Shown piece by piece: positions 34,106-45,263 of a stretch of DNA of 64,000 bases. The number at the start of each line of letters is the position of its first letter. Position 1 is the stretch's first letter. The notes below the pieces were generated by a model. The model did not search any database and was not told the DNA's origin. It saw nothing but the letters and a program-made list of their open reading frames with translations. Origin of the DNA: Sphingomonas flavescens (GTDB taxonomy: Bacteria > Pseudomonadota > Alphaproteobacteria > Sphingomonadales > Sphingomonadaceae); assembly GCF_030866745.1 (NCBI RefSeq), contig NZ_CP133016.1:1970001-2034000 (forward strand). Direction: 5' to 3'. The translations under genes were made by a program, and so were the position numbers.

Positions 34106-35359
34106 TCACAGTCTCAGCGCGGCCAGTCCAATCATGATGGCGAGCGCAAGGACGCTGGCACCCATGGCAATGACCGACGGCAATCCCCGTCGCCCGGCAT
34201 AGGCGAGCGTGATGCCGATCTTCACCGTCATATTGGCGATGATCGTCCCCGCGATGGCCATTGCGGCTAGCAGCGACGAGATCGCTTCCGCGTGAAGTCC
34301 GCCCAGCGTGATGATGGCAGTGTCGACATCGGTCGACCCGACGATCAGCAGCAGCACGGCAATGCCCTGCTCGCCAAACCGTCCCGCGGCCCACTTTGCG
34401 GCGACGGCGGCAAAGGCAACGAAAATGACGAATCCGAACGCGGGGAGGATCGCGATGGGGTTGCCCGGCGCCGTCGGCGCGTCGCTCTTGGGCGCGCGGC
34501 GATAAAGCCAGAAACCGCTACCCCAAGCGACGAGGATGGCCGGCGCAAGAATGATGGCAAAGGGGACCAGCACGCGCGTCGCCAGGATGCCAATCAGCAG
34601 CAAGACGCGCAGGTACATGACCGCGGTAGCCAGCGCGATGCCGGCGTTTTCGGCGCCGCCCTGCTTGTCGCTGCCGAGACGCTGCGAGAGCGACTGCGTG
34701 ACGGCCGTCGAGCTGTAGGCGCCGCCGATCAGCGCGGTGGCGATGGTCCCGTGCCGCTCGCCGAAGATGCGGTTGGCGACGTATCCGAGGAACGAAAAGC
34801 CGGTGACCAGCACGACCACCAGCCACAGCTTCTGCGGGTTCCAGGCGCCGAGTGGACCATAGGCACCATTGGGCAGGAACGGCAGAACGGCCCCGGCGAT
34901 GACCGCGTAGCGGGCCAGAGCCTTAACGTCGTCCTCATCGAGCTTGTCGACAAAGCCGTGAAGCTCGGCCTTGAGCGCGAGCAGGAGCGTGACGACCGCC
35001 GCGCCTGCAATGCCGAAGCCGGGCTCACCAAAGCCGGCGAGGAAGCCGAGACCGACCGTCGACAGTGCGGCCATTGGGGTCGTTGCATCGGGCGTCTGCT
35101 CGACGCCGGGGCGATTGGCGTAGCCGATGGCGAGCACCGCAACACAGCCGGCGACAAGCGCGCCCGCCGCAAATTGCTGACCGAGCTGACCCATCAGCCC
35201 GGCGGCCCCCGAGGCCAGGCCGATCATGGAGAAGGTGCGCACTCCCGCGACGCGTGTGCCAGGCTTCAGGTCGCGAAGATCGAAGCCGCGTTCGATTCCG
35301 ATCAGCAGCCCGCAGGCGAGCGCCGTCGCGACGCACAGCGCCTGCCAGTACCAGGTCAT
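34106..35359 (-). CDS. MgtC/SapB N-terminal plus DUF4010 membrane protein
   Basis: ATG at 35359 has AGGA upstream; a TTG two codons earlier is less likely. The 417-residue protein has an MgtC/SapB-like N-terminus (ACGLLIGIERGF, GVRTFSMIGLASG) and a C-terminal DUF4010 block of about eight helices (IGGAYSSTAVTQSLSQRLG, GSTDVDTAIITLGG). Function of these hybrids is not established; MgtC proteins affect magnesium or phosphate homeostasis. It starts 9 nt after the PhoD stop and ends the left-strand formaldehyde-phosphatase operon. Confidence 0.82.
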   Translation of the reverse strand: MTWYWQALCVATALACGLLIGIERGFDLRDLKPGTRVAGVRTFSMIGLASGAAGLMGQLGQQFAAGALVAGCVAVLAIGYANRPGVEQTPDATTPMAALSTVGLGFLAGFGEPGFGIAGAAVVTLLLALKAELHGFVDKLDEDDVKALARYAVIAGAVLPFLPNGAYGPLGAWNPQKLWLVVVLVTGFSFLGYVANRIFGERHGTIATALIGGAYSSTAVTQSLSQRLGSDKQGGAENAGIALATAVMYLRVLLLIGILATRVLVPFAIILAPAILVAWGSGFWLYRRAPKSDAPTAPGNPIAILPAFGFVIFVAFAAVAAKWAAGRFGEQGIAVLLLIVGSTDVDTAIITLGGLHAEAISSLLAAMAIAGTIIANMTVKIGITLAYAGRRGLPSVIAMGASVLALAIMIGLAALRL

Positions 35360-35368
35360 GAGCAAATC

Positions 35369-37429
35369 CTAGATCGACAGGCCGGGATCGCCTTCGAGCA
35401 CCTGCTGGACAAGCTTCGGCGGTTCGCCGGGTCTCCACAGTTTCGCGGTGTGCGCGATGCGGTAGCGGAGCGGCCCGCCATCCGGGCGTTCGCTCCGGTC
35501 GACCGGGCGCGGGATGCAGACGAACTCCGTCCGCATTTCTTCGCTGGTGACCCGAACCGTCGCATAGCCATGGCCGCCAATATCCACGAACTTCAGGTGC
35601 GGCGCCACATCCGGGTTGGACAGGGCCAGCGCCTTCGCCTTGTCGAAGGACTTGGCATATTCGAAACATGAGCGGACGCCGTGCCGCAGCATCATGTTGT
35701 AGGTGTGCTCGGGCTTCGGCGCGCCCGACCGGTCGGCCAGGAACAGCGGCCTGAACTTGTCGTCCTTCTTGATCGTATATTCGTGCGCCTCGGCCGCGCC
35801 GACGCTGGTCATGGACCCGCCCGTGAAGCTAAGTCCGACGGGCTGAAACTTGCCGGGCGGCAGTTGGGCGGATGCGTAGCCGGCCCAGAAGCTGTGGAGG
35901 TCGCCGGCGACGATGGCGAAGCCGGTGATCTTTGCGTCGCGGACCAGATCGTAGATTTCGCCGCGCTCGACCCAGGCGCTGCCGAAGTCCCCGCCCTGCA
36001 CGTTGGCGAACCGCCCGCGCGGCCATTTCTGCTTTGTCAGTCCGGCCGGGAAATTCTCCGGATCGGCGCGCTGCTCGAGCGTGCATTGCGAGCTGGCCCA
36101 GATCTTCCAGGTCGCGCCGGAGTTACGCAGACGGTCCTTGAACCAGGCCTTCTGCGTCGCCCCGAGGATGGTCTGCGGTGGGTTATCCTTGGCGGGATTT
36201 TCAACCTTCGTCCCGTTGAATTCCAGCTCGGCCGGCGGATTGCCGCTATTGAAGGCGCGGCCGCCGTCGAGCATCTGCAGTACGTCGTCGGGAAACATCC
36301 CATAATCCGACCAGTCGGCCAGCTTGTCGGTCGCCGATTCCTCGAACGGGTTCGGGCCGCGATAGCTGCGCTCGTCGGTCAGGAGCACGTCGAGGTGACG
36401 GCCGTAGCGCAGCGCCCGGTAGATCTTGAGGCTGTTGATCGCGGCGATATTGTTCGGCTCCAGGCCCAGGCCGCCATCGTCGAACTTCTCGATTTGGACG
36501 TTCTTCACGGGAACGGAGCCGAACTCATCGAAGGTCCCGCTCGGCGCGCGCACCCGCGCCGGGATGAACTCGAACCAGGCCTGGTTGGCCGCGACTTTGA
36601 TGGTCTGTCCGGGCTGCTCGAATTTCGGATTCTTCAGGACGCTCTGATAGCCCTGCCATGAGAATTCGTGATTGTCCCATGTGCACACGAACGGCCAGCG
36701 GGCGCGCGCGTCCTGCAGGTCGGGATCGGCAAGGTGGCCTTTCCACACAGCGCGATAGCCTTCGACCGTCGTCGGGATGTGAAAGATCGAGACCTTCAGC
36801 GCATCCGGGATGCGCGCGACCTCATAGACCTTGCGGTCGTACCGCGGCTTGCCGTCTTCCGGATATTGCACGACCTCATAGATGAAGTCGCCGAGGTGCA
36901 GGACGAAATCGAGCTGCTCCTCCGGCCGCGCCTGTTCGTCCTCGAAGATCATCCGGCGGTAGCCGTTGAGCTTGCCTTCGTTGATACCCGAGCAGCTGAC
37001 GAACGCGAATTTGACCGGGCGCGGATCGTCGGGTCGCGGGGCGGTTCGCGTGCGGCCGATGCGGCTGCCGTTGCCCGCGGAATCGGTGAAGCGGTACCAG
37101 TAGGTGCGCGCGGGCTTGAGCTGCCCGACGAGCACCCGCGTGGTCCAGTCGGAGGCCGCAGACACCGGCGCACGCGCGGTTGCGACGACATGGCGAAACG
37201 CTTCATCCTCGGCGACTTCGACCGTCAGTAGCCGTCGTCCGCCGCTGTAAGGGCGGCGGGTCCACAGGATCACGCTGCTGTCGTCGGGATCGCCTGACGC
37301 AACACCCTCAGGGAAAAGCTCGCCCACCTCGCGCCACTTGGTCCGCGATGCCTGTGCCGGCCCGCCCCATGCGAGTGCGGCGCCCATCGCCGCCGCCAGT
37401 TGAACGAACTCGCGACGGCTGGCTGTCAT
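35369..37429 (-). CDS. PhoD-family alkaline phosphatase/phosphodiesterase
   Basis: A 686-residue protein with a twin-arginine signal (SRREFVQLAAAMGAALAWG). The N-terminal beta domain (GEVGELFPEGVASGDP-like region, SVILWTRR) and metallophosphatase domain follow, with metal-binding CSGIN, LHLGDFIYE, CTWDNHEF and IVAGDLHSFW, all as in PhoD, which needs Fe3+/Ca2+. It releases phosphate from esters in the periplasm. It begins 3 nt after the FghA stop, so it is co-transcribed with formaldehyde detoxification genes, an odd pairing. Length is longer than the 550-residue Bacillus type. Confidence 0.88.
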   Translation of the reverse strand: MTASRREFVQLAAAMGAALAWGGPAQASRTKWREVGELFPEGVASGDPDDSSVILWTRRPYSGGRRLLTVEVAEDEAFRHVVATARAPVSAASDWTTRVLVGQLKPARTYWYRFTDSAGNGSRIGRTRTAPRPDDPRPVKFAFVSCSGINEGKLNGYRRMIFEDEQARPEEQLDFVLHLGDFIYEVVQYPEDGKPRYDRKVYEVARIPDALKVSIFHIPTTVEGYRAVWKGHLADPDLQDARARWPFVCTWDNHEFSWQGYQSVLKNPKFEQPGQTIKVAANQAWFEFIPARVRAPSGTFDEFGSVPVKNVQIEKFDDGGLGLEPNNIAAINSLKIYRALRYGRHLDVLLTDERSYRGPNPFEESATDKLADWSDYGMFPDDVLQMLDGGRAFNSGNPPAELEFNGTKVENPAKDNPPQTILGATQKAWFKDRLRNSGATWKIWASSQCTLEQRADPENFPAGLTKQKWPRGRFANVQGGDFGSAWVERGEIYDLVRDAKITGFAIVAGDLHSFWAGYASAQLPPGKFQPVGLSFTGGSMTSVGAAEAHEYTIKKDDKFRPLFLADRSGAPKPEHTYNMMLRHGVRSCFEYAKSFDKAKALALSNPDVAPHLKFVDIGGHGYATVRVTSEEMRTEFVCIPRPVDRSERPDGGPLRYRIAHTAKLWRPGEPPKLVQQVLEGDPGLSI

Positions 37430-37432
37430 GCT

Positions 37433-38284
37433 CTATCCCCTGCTCAGTCTCTCCGCGTGCCAGGCGAGATGGTCCGCCATGAACGTCGAGATGAAATAAT
37501 AAGAGTGGTCGTACCCCGGCTGGATCCGCAGATTCAGTTCTATGCCCGCATCGGCACAGGCACGCTCAAGCAGCTCGGGCCGCAATTCCTTTTCGATGAA
37601 CGGGTCCTTGTCGCCGACATCGACGAGGATTTCGTCGACCGACGCCCCGGCTTCGATCAACGCGGCAGCGTCATGTTTCCGCCAGGTGGAGCGGTCGCTG
37701 CCGAGATACCCGGTGAGCGCTTTCTGTCCCCAGGGCACCTGGCTCGGCGCGACGATCGGCGCAAAGGCCGAGACGCTACGGAAGCGCTCGGGGAAGTTGA
37801 GCGCGACAGTCAGTGCGCCATGGCCGCCCATCGAATGACCCGTGATCGCCTGCCGATCCATGTCCACGGGAAACTCAGCAGCCACCAGCTCGGGAAGCTC
37901 GTCGGTGACGTAGCTCCACATGCGGTAGTTAGCCGCCCAAGGCTGCTCCATCGCATCGACGTAGAAGCCTGCGCCGAGCCCGAAATCCCATTGTCCCTCC
38001 GGCGCGGTCGGCACGCCTTCGCCGCGCGGGCTGGTGTCGGGCGCGACGAAGATCAGACGATGCTCGGCGCAGGCCGCGCGATACTCGCCCTTTTCCGTGA
38101 CGTTCGCGTGCGTGCAGGTGAGGCCCGAGAGATACCATACGACCGGCAGCTTCCGCCCTTCCTCCGCCTGCGGCGGAAGAAAGATGGAAAAGGTCATGTC
38201 GGTCGATGTCGCCGATGAAGCGTGGCGGACGACAAGTTGCCGCCCGCCATGCGACCGCGCCTCGCTGACGATTTTCAAGCTCAT
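37433..38284 (-). CDS. fghA: S-formylglutathione hydrolase
   Basis: Start at 38284 (MSLKIVSEARSHGGRQLVV), overlapping the VOC gene stop by 4 nt (ATGA). The 283-residue serine esterase has nucleophile S151 in ITGHSMGGHGAL, the YLSGLTCTHANVTEKG oxyanion region, a likely acid in VDVGDKDPF and histidine in PGYDHSYYF. It hydrolyses S-formylglutathione to formate and glutathione, the second step of glutathione-dependent formaldehyde oxidation, after the AdhC enzyme encoded upstream. Confidence 0.93.
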   Translation of the reverse strand: MSLKIVSEARSHGGRQLVVRHASSATSTDMTFSIFLPPQAEEGRKLPVVWYLSGLTCTHANVTEKGEYRAACAEHRLIFVAPDTSPRGEGVPTAPEGQWDFGLGAGFYVDAMEQPWAANYRMWSYVTDELPELVAAEFPVDMDRQAITGHSMGGHGALTVALNFPERFRSVSAFAPIVAPSQVPWGQKALTGYLGSDRSTWRKHDAAALIEAGASVDEILVDVGDKDPFIEKELRPELLERACADAGIELNLRIQPGYDHSYYFISTFMADHLAWHAERLSRG

Positions 38285-38652
38285 TGCTGGGGGCGATGCA
38301 GCCCGCAAAGCTTGTTGCCGTCGGGATCGCGCAGATAGGCAAGGTACAGCTTGCCGAATGCATTCTCGCGATAGCCGGGCGGGTCCTCGCAGGCGGTGCC
38401 GCCGGCCTCCAGACCGCGCCTGTGCCAGGCGTCGACTTCTTCGGGCGTGTCGAAATTAAAACCGATGGTGCCGCCGTTGGCATGGCACGCCGGCTCGCCG
38501 TTGATCGGCTTGGAGATCATGAAGACCGAGCCCTTGTTCCGCCAGGCAGTGCGGCCCTTGTCGTCTGTCCCGCCCTGCTTCTCGAACAGCGCATCGTAGA
38601 ATTTCTTCGAGCGATCGGTGTCGTTCGAGCCGACCATCACGTGACTGAACAT
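38281..38652 (-). CDS. VOC-family (glyoxalase-fold) protein of the formaldehyde operon
   Basis: A 123-residue protein with the VOC pattern: FSHVMVGSNDTDRSKKFYDA at the start and LYLAYLRDPDGNKLCGLH at the end, with metal-type histidine and acidic residues. It lies between adhC and fghA, 12 nt after the former and overlapping the latter. Small VOC proteins are often found in this operon; a role in glutathione-adduct handling is inferred. Confidence 0.85.
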   Translation of the reverse strand: MFSHVMVGSNDTDRSKKFYDALFEKQGGTDDKGRTAWRNKGSVFMISKPINGEPACHANGGTIGFNFDTPEEVDAWHRRGLEAGGTACEDPPGYRENAFGKLYLAYLRDPDGNKLCGLHRPQQ

Positions 38653-38664
38653 TGCTTCGCCTCC

Positions 38665-39777
<1,113 letters not shown>

Positions 39778-39806
39778 CGGTCAGTCTCCGTTCGGATTTG
39801 CGCCGC

Positions 39807-40487
39807 CTATGCCGTGAGAAAGCGCCGTATCCAACCCGCCACGCGGGCGCTGTCGTTCGGCGCGTCGAGCGAGGCGATGGCGCCGTCTGGATCGGGCAGG
39901 ACGTCGCGGCGGCGTTCGATCAGCGCCCGCGCGAAGTCGGGGCAGAATTCCGGATGAAACTGGAAAGAGATGGCGCGACGGTCGGTCCAGGACAGAGCAG
40001 CAAAAGGGGTGAAGTCCGACGTCGCGACGACTTCGGTATTCGGCGGCTGAGTGACGACCTGATCCTGATGCGAAGCCGGGACGGCGATTTCTCTGACCGA
40101 GTCCAGCCAGTGTTCTTCGTGAACGACCCGATAGCGCTGCAGGCCGGTCCCCCAGCCCTTATCCGACTTCACCACCTCGCCGCCAAGCGCCTGTCCCATG
40201 ATCTGGTGACCGAAGCAGATGCCGACCATCTTGCGATCGCTCGACCCGCGGATGAAGTCTTCAAGCGGCGCGATCCATGGCAGGGGGTCGTAGACGCCTG
40301 CCGGCGAACCGGTGATCAGCACCGCGTCATGACCGTTCGATTGGGCGGGCAACTCGCCGGACGCGACGTCGTAACTCTCGATCTCGAAACCGTCGCCAAG
40401 CAGGCGCTGGAACATGGCGGGATAGCGGCCGAACCGCTCCAATAAATTGCCGGGAGGATGCCCGGTTTCCAGCACGGCGATCTTCAT
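39807..40487 (-). CDS. Class I glutamine amidotransferase-like protein
   Basis: Start at 40487 (MKIAVLETGHPPGNLLERFG); the frame extends further but upstream sequence is antisense to an SDR gene. The 226-residue protein has nucleophile cysteine in VGICFGHQIMGQALGGEV and the histidine/glutamate pair in ISFQFHPEF, as in GuaA-type amidotransferases standing alone. Such stand-alone enzymes act on gamma-glutamyl compounds or serve as GMP-synthase relatives; substrate unknown. It is divergent from the CoA operon. Confidence 0.88.
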   Translation of the reverse strand: MKIAVLETGHPPGNLLERFGRYPAMFQRLLGDGFEIESYDVASGELPAQSNGHDAVLITGSPAGVYDPLPWIAPLEDFIRGSSDRKMVGICFGHQIMGQALGGEVVKSDKGWGTGLQRYRVVHEEHWLDSVREIAVPASHQDQVVTQPPNTEVVATSDFTPFAALSWTDRRAISFQFHPEFCPDFARALIERRRDVLPDPDGAIASLDAPNDSARVAGWIRRFLTA

Positions 40488-40548
40488 GGCCACTGCTTGC
40501 CACCTGCGGGCGGTTGAGCCAAATGCGGTCACGGAGAGGGAGCGAGAA

Positions 40549-41316
40549 ATGCCAGACCTGCCGCTTGCTGGACGCCACGCGCTAATCACCGGCGGAGGCA
40601 CCGGCATCGGCGCTGCCGCGGCCGCCCACCTCAGCGCGGCCGGGGCGAAACTGTCGCTGCTCGGACGCCGGCTCGAGCCGCTGCAGGTGGTGGCCGAAAG
40701 CTTCGGCGGCACGGCGATCCAGTGCGACGTGACCGATAGCGCGCGGATCGAAGCTGCCTTCAACGAGGCGCGCGGGGCGAACGGGCCGATCGACCTGCTG
40801 ATCGTCAATGCCGGGATCGCCGAGAGCGTGCCCTTTCACAAGATGACGCGCGATGGCTGGGACCGGATCATCGGCACGAACCTTACCGCTGCGTTCGAAT
40901 GCTCGCGCGCGGCGATCGGCGACCTGCTCAAGAGCGACAACGGGCGGCTGGTGTTCGTCGCCTCGGTGGCGAGCCTCCGCGGCGTGCCTTATGCCGCGCA
41001 CTATGCGGCATCGAAGCACGGGCTACTCGGCCTGTCGCGCAGTCTCGCGGCGGAATATGCCAAGACCAACCTAACCGTGAATTCGGTCTGTCCCGGCTAT
41101 GTCGATACGCCGATGACCGACCAGTCGGTGGCGCGCGTGTCGCAGATCACGGGACGCAGCGACGCCGATGCGCGCTCGGCGATCACCAACATGAATGCGA
41201 GCGGCCGGTTGGTCGATCCGGAAGCGATCGGCAACGTGATCGCGATGCTCTGCCTGCCGCTCAGCCGCGACATCAATGGTGCGGCCATCACGCTCGACGG
41301 CGGGACCAGCGCGTGA
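40549..41316 (+). CDS. Short-chain dehydrogenase/reductase, first gene of CoA operon
   Basis: Start at 40549 ([19 protein letters not shown]), with GGAGAGGGAG upstream. The 255-residue enzyme has the cofactor motif [11 protein letters not shown] (VNAGIAES) and the catalytic YAASK ([12 protein letters not shown]), plus [10 protein letters not shown] after it. It should oxidise a 3-hydroxyacyl-CoA-like intermediate with NAD(P). Its stop overlaps the GTG start of the hydratase gene. The five-gene order (SDR, hydratase, dehydrogenase, RidA, ligase) resembles the 2-aminobenzoyl-CoA clusters. Confidence 0.88.
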   Translation: MPDLPLAGRHALITGGGTGIGAAAAAHLSAAGAKLSLLGRRLEPLQVVAESFGGTAIQCDVTDSARIEAAFNEARGANGPIDLLIVNAGIAESVPFHKMTRDGWDRIIGTNLTAAFECSRAAIGDLLKSDNGRLVFVASVASLRGVPYAAHYAASKHGLLGLSRSLAAEYAKTNLTVNSVCPGYVDTPMTDQSVARVSQITGRSDADARSAITNMNASGRLVDPEAIGNVIAMLCLPLSRDINGAAITLDGGTSA

Positions 41317-42122
41317 ACTTCGACCCCGCATCCTTCCAGCCCCAGCATTTCCTCTGGGCCTTCGAGGATGGGGTCGCGACGATCACGCTCAACCGGCCTG
41401 AGCGGAAGAACCCGCTGACGTTCGAAAGCTATGACGAGCTTCGCGACACCTTCCGCGCGCTGGACCATTGCAGGGCGGTGAAAGTTGTCGTTGTGCGCGG
41501 CGCTGGCGGCAACTTCTGCTCAGGCGGCGACGTGCACGAGATTATCGGCCCGCTGACGAAAATGGACGCCGGCGGACTGCTGCAGTTCACGCGGATGACG
41601 GGGGATCTGGTCCGCGCGATGCGTGCCTGCCCGCAGCCGATTATTGCCGCGATCGATGGCGTGTGTGCGGGAGCTGGGGCGATCATCGCCATGGCCAGCG
41701 ATCTGCGGCTAGCCGCGCCCGGGACGAAGACGGCCTTCCTGTTCACGCGTGTCGGGCTGAGCGGTGCGGATATGGGCGCCTGCGCGATCCTGCCGCGTCT
41801 CATCGGTCACGGCCGCGCGGCGGACCTGCTGTTCACCGGACGCACGATGACGACCGACGAAGGTTTCGCCTGGGGCTTCTTCAATCGGATCGTCGACGAT
41901 GTGCAAGATGAAGCCGCGAAGCTCGCGGGCCAGCTCGCGACTGGTCCGACCGTCGCCCACGCCATCACCAAGCGCCAGCTCGACGCCGAATGGAACGTCA
42001 CCATCGAGGAGGCGATCGAAATGGAAGCGCGGGCGCAGGCGCATTGCATGCAGACGCGAGACTTCAAGCGCGCCTACGACGCTTTCGCCGCGAAGCAGAC
42101 CCCGGTGTTCGCGGGCGACTGA
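41313..42122 (+). CDS. Enoyl-CoA hydratase/isomerase family protein
   Basis: GTG at 41313 overlaps the SDR stop (GTGA). The 269-residue crotonase-fold protein has [17 protein letters not shown], the CoA/oxyanion segment [15 protein letters not shown] and [19 protein letters not shown]. It hydrates or cleaves a CoA-bound unsaturated intermediate. Aspartate replaces one of the usual glutamates in the SGGD segment, as in hydratases acting on ring-cleavage products; substrate is inferred from context only. Confidence 0.87.
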   Translation: MNFDPASFQPQHFLWAFEDGVATITLNRPERKNPLTFESYDELRDTFRALDHCRAVKVVVVRGAGGNFCSGGDVHEIIGPLTKMDAGGLLQFTRMTGDLVRAMRACPQPIIAAIDGVCAGAGAIIAMASDLRLAAPGTKTAFLFTRVGLSGADMGACAILPRLIGHGRAADLLFTGRTMTTDEGFAWGFFNRIVDDVQDEAAKLAGQLATGPTVAHAITKRQLDAEWNVTIEEAIEMEARAQAHCMQTRDFKRAYDAFAAKQTPVFAGD

Positions 42123-43270
42123 TGGCCGACAAGAGCTTCCTCGCCTGGCCGTTTTTCGAGGAGCGCCACCGCGATCTCGCCGCCCGGCTCGAACGGTGGT
42201 GCGAGGAATGGCTGCAGGATGCGCATCCGACGGATGTCGACGGCGCCTGCCGCGGGCTGGTTGCGGAGCTTGGTCACGCAGGCTTCCTCAAGCTGACGGT
42301 TTCCGACGGCACGACACGGCCCGACGTGCGCAGTCTAGCGCTGTGCCGGGAGATTCTCGCGCGGCACCTCGGCCTCGCCGATTTCGCCTTCGCCATGCAG
42401 GGCCTCGGATCAGGCGCGATCTCGCTGTTCGGCACCGTCGAGCAGAAGCGCGAGTGGCTGCCCAAGGTCGCATCCGGGGAGGCGATTGCTGCCTTCGCGA
42501 TGACCGAGCCCGGCAGCGGATCGGACGCCGCGAATCTTGGCATGTCGGCCATGCGCGACGGCAACGAATGGGTGCTGGTCGGCGAGAAGACCTACATCTC
42601 CAACGGGGGAATCGCCGACTTCTACGTGACCTTCGCCCGCACTGGCGAAGGCGAGGGGTCGCGCGGACTTTCGGCGTTCATCGTCCCGGCGGGCGCGGTC
42701 ACCGTCGAGGAGCGCATCGATGCGATCGCGCCGCACCCGCTGGCCCGGCTGAACTACGATCGCGTGCGGCTGCCGGCCGACGCGATCATCGGCGAGCCGG
42801 GCGAAGGCTTCCGTATTGGGATGGAAACGCTGAACCTCTTCCGGGTAACAGTCGGCGCTGCAGCCCTTGGCTTTGCGCGACGTGCGTTGGACGAGGCCAT
42901 CCGCTGGTCGACCACGCGGCGGCTCGGCACCGGCTTGCTATCGGACAACGCGGTGACGCAGGCGAAGCTTGCCGACATGGCGCTGGCAGTCGATGCGTCT
43001 GCTCTGCTCATTTACCGCGCAGCCTGGCAGCAGGATGCGGGTGGCACCGACCATCGCCGCGCCGCCGCCATGGCCAAGCTTCACGCCACGGAATCCTCAC
43101 AGGAGGTGATCGACGCCGCGGTGCAGATGCATGGCGGCGCTGGGGTCACGTCCGGGGTCAAGGTCGAAGAGCTGTATCGCGAGATTCGCGCGCTCCGCAT
43201 CTACGAGGGTGCGAGCGAGGTGCAGCGGCAGATCATCGCGCGCGACCTGCTGAAAGGAGCGGTAGCATGA
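42122..43270 (+). CDS. Acyl-CoA dehydrogenase family protein
   Basis: ATG shares a base with the hydratase stop (TGATG). The 382-residue flavoprotein has the substrate-binding [20 protein letters not shown]-binding segments and the catalytic-type glutamate in [16 protein letters not shown]. It would introduce a double bond into, or release electrons from, an alicyclic or acyl-CoA intermediate. Length and motifs are normal for the family. Third gene of the operon, overlapping the RidA start by 4 nt. Confidence 0.9.
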   Translation: MADKSFLAWPFFEERHRDLAARLERWCEEWLQDAHPTDVDGACRGLVAELGHAGFLKLTVSDGTTRPDVRSLALCREILARHLGLADFAFAMQGLGSGAISLFGTVEQKREWLPKVASGEAIAAFAMTEPGSGSDAANLGMSAMRDGNEWVLVGEKTYISNGGIADFYVTFARTGEGEGSRGLSAFIVPAGAVTVEERIDAIAPHPLARLNYDRVRLPADAIIGEPGEGFRIGMETLNLFRVTVGAAALGFARRALDEAIRWSTTRRLGTGLLSDNAVTQAKLADMALAVDASALLIYRAAWQQDAGGTDHRRAAAMAKLHATESSQEVIDAAVQMHGGAGVTSGVKVEELYREIRALRIYEGASEVQRQIIARDLLKGAVA

Positions 43271-43662
43271 AGATTCTGCAGCCGGCCGGCTGGCCGCGGC
43301 CCAAGGGCTATTCCAATGGTATTTCCGCGCGCGGGCGGATGATCTTCACGGCCGGCGTCGTGGGCTGGGACAAGAACGAGAGTTTTCCCGACTACACGCT
43401 GCACGGCCAGTTCGCGCAGGCGCTGCGCAATACCTTGCAGATCCTCGCCGAGGACGGGGCCGGGCCGCAGCATATCGTGCGCATGACGTGCTACGTCATC
43501 GACCGTCACGAATATGTGAATTCGCGCGACGAGATCGGCGCGGCCTGGAAGGAGCTGATGGGCCCCAACTATCCGACCATGGCACTGGTGGAAGTGAAGG
43601 GCTTGGTCGAGAGCGCGGCCAAGGTGGAGATCGAAACCACGGCGGTGGTCGAAGACGAGTGA
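43267..43662 (+). CDS. RidA-family deaminase
   Basis: ATG overlaps the upstream stop (ATGA). A 131-residue protein with the YjgF/RidA fold pattern: FTAGVVGWDKNESFP, QFAQALRNTLQILAEDGAG, and YPTMALVEVKGLVESAAKVE near the end. RidA enzymes hydrolyse imines and enamines to release ammonia. That activity in a CoA operon suggests an amino-substituted intermediate, as expected when the substrate is an aminobenzoate. Confidence 0.88.
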   Translation: MKILQPAGWPRPKGYSNGISARGRMIFTAGVVGWDKNESFPDYTLHGQFAQALRNTLQILAEDGAGPQHIVRMTCYVIDRHEYVNSRDEIGAAWKELMGPNYPTMALVEVKGLVESAAKVEIETTAVVEDE

Positions 43663-45263
43663 CCACCGACAGCTTCGTCCGCGACCGATTGCCGCCGCCG
43701 GAGCTGCTGCCGGAATTCCGTTTCGACCTGCCCGAACTGCAATATCCCGAACGACTGAACGCGGCCGCCGAATTGTTGAAAGGCGGTGCGGCTGAGGCGC
43801 CTGCCGTCGTCAACGACCGCGGACGCTGGACTTACGCCGACCTCGACGACTTCAGCGGCCGCATCGCGCGGCTGCTGGTTAAGGAGGAAGGTTTGATCCC
43901 GGGCAATCGCGTGCTGCTGCGCGGGCCCAATTGCTACACGATGTTCGCAGCCTGGCTAGGCGTGCTTAAGGCGGGTGGCGTAGTAGTCGCCACGATGCCG
44001 TTGCTCCGGCCAGGCGAGATCGCGATGGTAATCGACCGGGCGCAGATCAGCCACGCCATCGTCGATAGCCGCTACATCGGCGACTTCCGCGACGCGGTCG
44101 AGCAGACACATAGCGTCAAGCACATCGTAAGATATGATGGGGACTATGGTCGCGGCGAACTTGAGACGCGATGCGCCAGTCTCTCCGCGCTGCCCCCAGC
44201 AAACACAGGCCGCGATGATCCATGTATCATCGCGTTCACCAGTGGGACGACCGGCGTGCCGAAAGGCTGCGTACAGTTTCATCGCGACGTGCTGGCGCCG
44301 TGCGACACCTTCGCGAAACATCTCATCGATCCGAAGCCCGGCGACATCTTCCTGACCAGCGCGCCGATGGCGTTTACCTTCGGGCTCGGCATTACCCCGA
44401 TGTTCCCGCTGCGCTTCGGCGCGGCGGCCGCCACGCTCGAACAGGCAGCGCCGGACAAGATGCTCGACGCCATCGCAAAATTCGGCGTCACCCACCTCGG
44501 CACGGCGCCGACCGCTTACAAGGCCATGCTTTCGCAGCCCGCGCTCGACGATGCGCTGAAAACAATGCGCTATTGCATCTCCGCCGGCGAACATCTTCCG
44601 GAAGCGACGTGGCGGGCGTGGAAGGACCGCACTGACATCTCGATCACCGACGGCATCGGGTCGACCGAGATGATGCACATTTTCGTGTCGGCTGCTGGCA
44701 TCGATATTCGCCCTGGTTCAACCGGCAAGGCCGTACCAGGTTACGAAGCGACGGTCCTCGACGGAGCCGGCGAGCCGATGACTGAAGGCGTGGGGCGGTT
44801 GGCAATCAAAGGGCCGACTGGCTGCCGTTACCTCGATGACCCGCGACAGCGCGACTATGTCGAGAATGGCTGGAACGTCACGGGCGACACCTATCGCAAG
44901 GACGCTGACGGCTACTTCTGGTACCTCGCCCGCAGCGACGACATGATCGTCAGCTCCGGCTACAACATCGGCGCTCCGGAAGTGGAAAATGCGTTGCTGT
45001 CCCACCCGGCCGTGGCCGAATGCGCCGTCATCGGCGTCCCCTGCGCCGAGCGGGGCCAGAAGGTGAAGGCGTTCGTCGTAACCGCTGCGGATGCGGATTC
45101 CGGCGAATCTCTGGCCACCGAATTGCAGGCGCATGTGAAGGCGCAGATCGCACCTTATAAATACCCGCGCGAAATCCAGTTCGTGGACGCACTGCCGAAG
45201 ACCGCGACAGGCAAATTGAAGCGCAACCGACTGCGCGACAATCCGCCCGTCGCCGACGCTTAG
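43659..45263 (+). CDS. Aryl-CoA ligase (benzoate/2-aminobenzoate-CoA ligase family)
   Basis: GTG at 43659 overlaps the RidA stop (GTGA). The 534-residue AMP-forming synthetase has the P-loop IAFTSGTTGVPKGCVQFHRD, YCISAGEHLPEATW, the adenylate motif GIGSTEMMHIF, hinge YLARSDDMIVSSGYNI and the catalytic lysine in PKTATGKLKRN. It activates an aromatic or related acid to its CoA thioester. Family and operon partners point to 2-aminobenzoate or a similar acid. The last gene of the operon; stop overlaps the convergent M16 peptidase stop. Confidence 0.87.
   Translation: MTTDSFVRDRLPPPELLPEFRFDLPELQYPERLNAAAELLKGGAAEAPAVVNDRGRWTYADLDDFSGRIARLLVKEEGLIPGNRVLLRGPNCYTMFAAWLGVLKAGGVVVATMPLLRPGEIAMVIDRAQISHAIVDSRYIGDFRDAVEQTHSVKHIVRYDGDYGRGELETRCASLSALPPANTGRDDPCIIAFTSGTTGVPKGCVQFHRDVLAPCDTFAKHLIDPKPGDIFLTSAPMAFTFGLGITPMFPLRFGAAAATLEQAAPDKMLDAIAKFGVTHLGTAPTAYKAMLSQPALDDALKTMRYCISAGEHLPEATWRAWKDRTDISITDGIGSTEMMHIFVSAAGIDIRPGSTGKAVPGYEATVLDGAGEPMTEGVGRLAIKGPTGCRYLDDPRQRDYVENGWNVTGDTYRKDADGYFWYLARSDDMIVSSGYNIGAPEVENALLSHPAVAECAVIGVPCAERGQKVKAFVVTAADADSGESLATELQAHVKAQIAPYKYPREIQFVDALPKTATGKLKRNRLRDNPPVADA

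Noticed and set aside
34292..35671. 459-codon frame opposite the MgtC-like and PhoD genes
   Set aside because: Charged shadow translation (many Arg/Asp/Glu/Gln), no start signals, conflicts with two recognisable genes.
41899..43266. Long right-strand frame running through the acyl-CoA dehydrogenase gene into RidA
   Set aside because: The part before 43267 is Arg-rich and out of frame with the dehydrogenase; only the RidA portion from 43267 is real.
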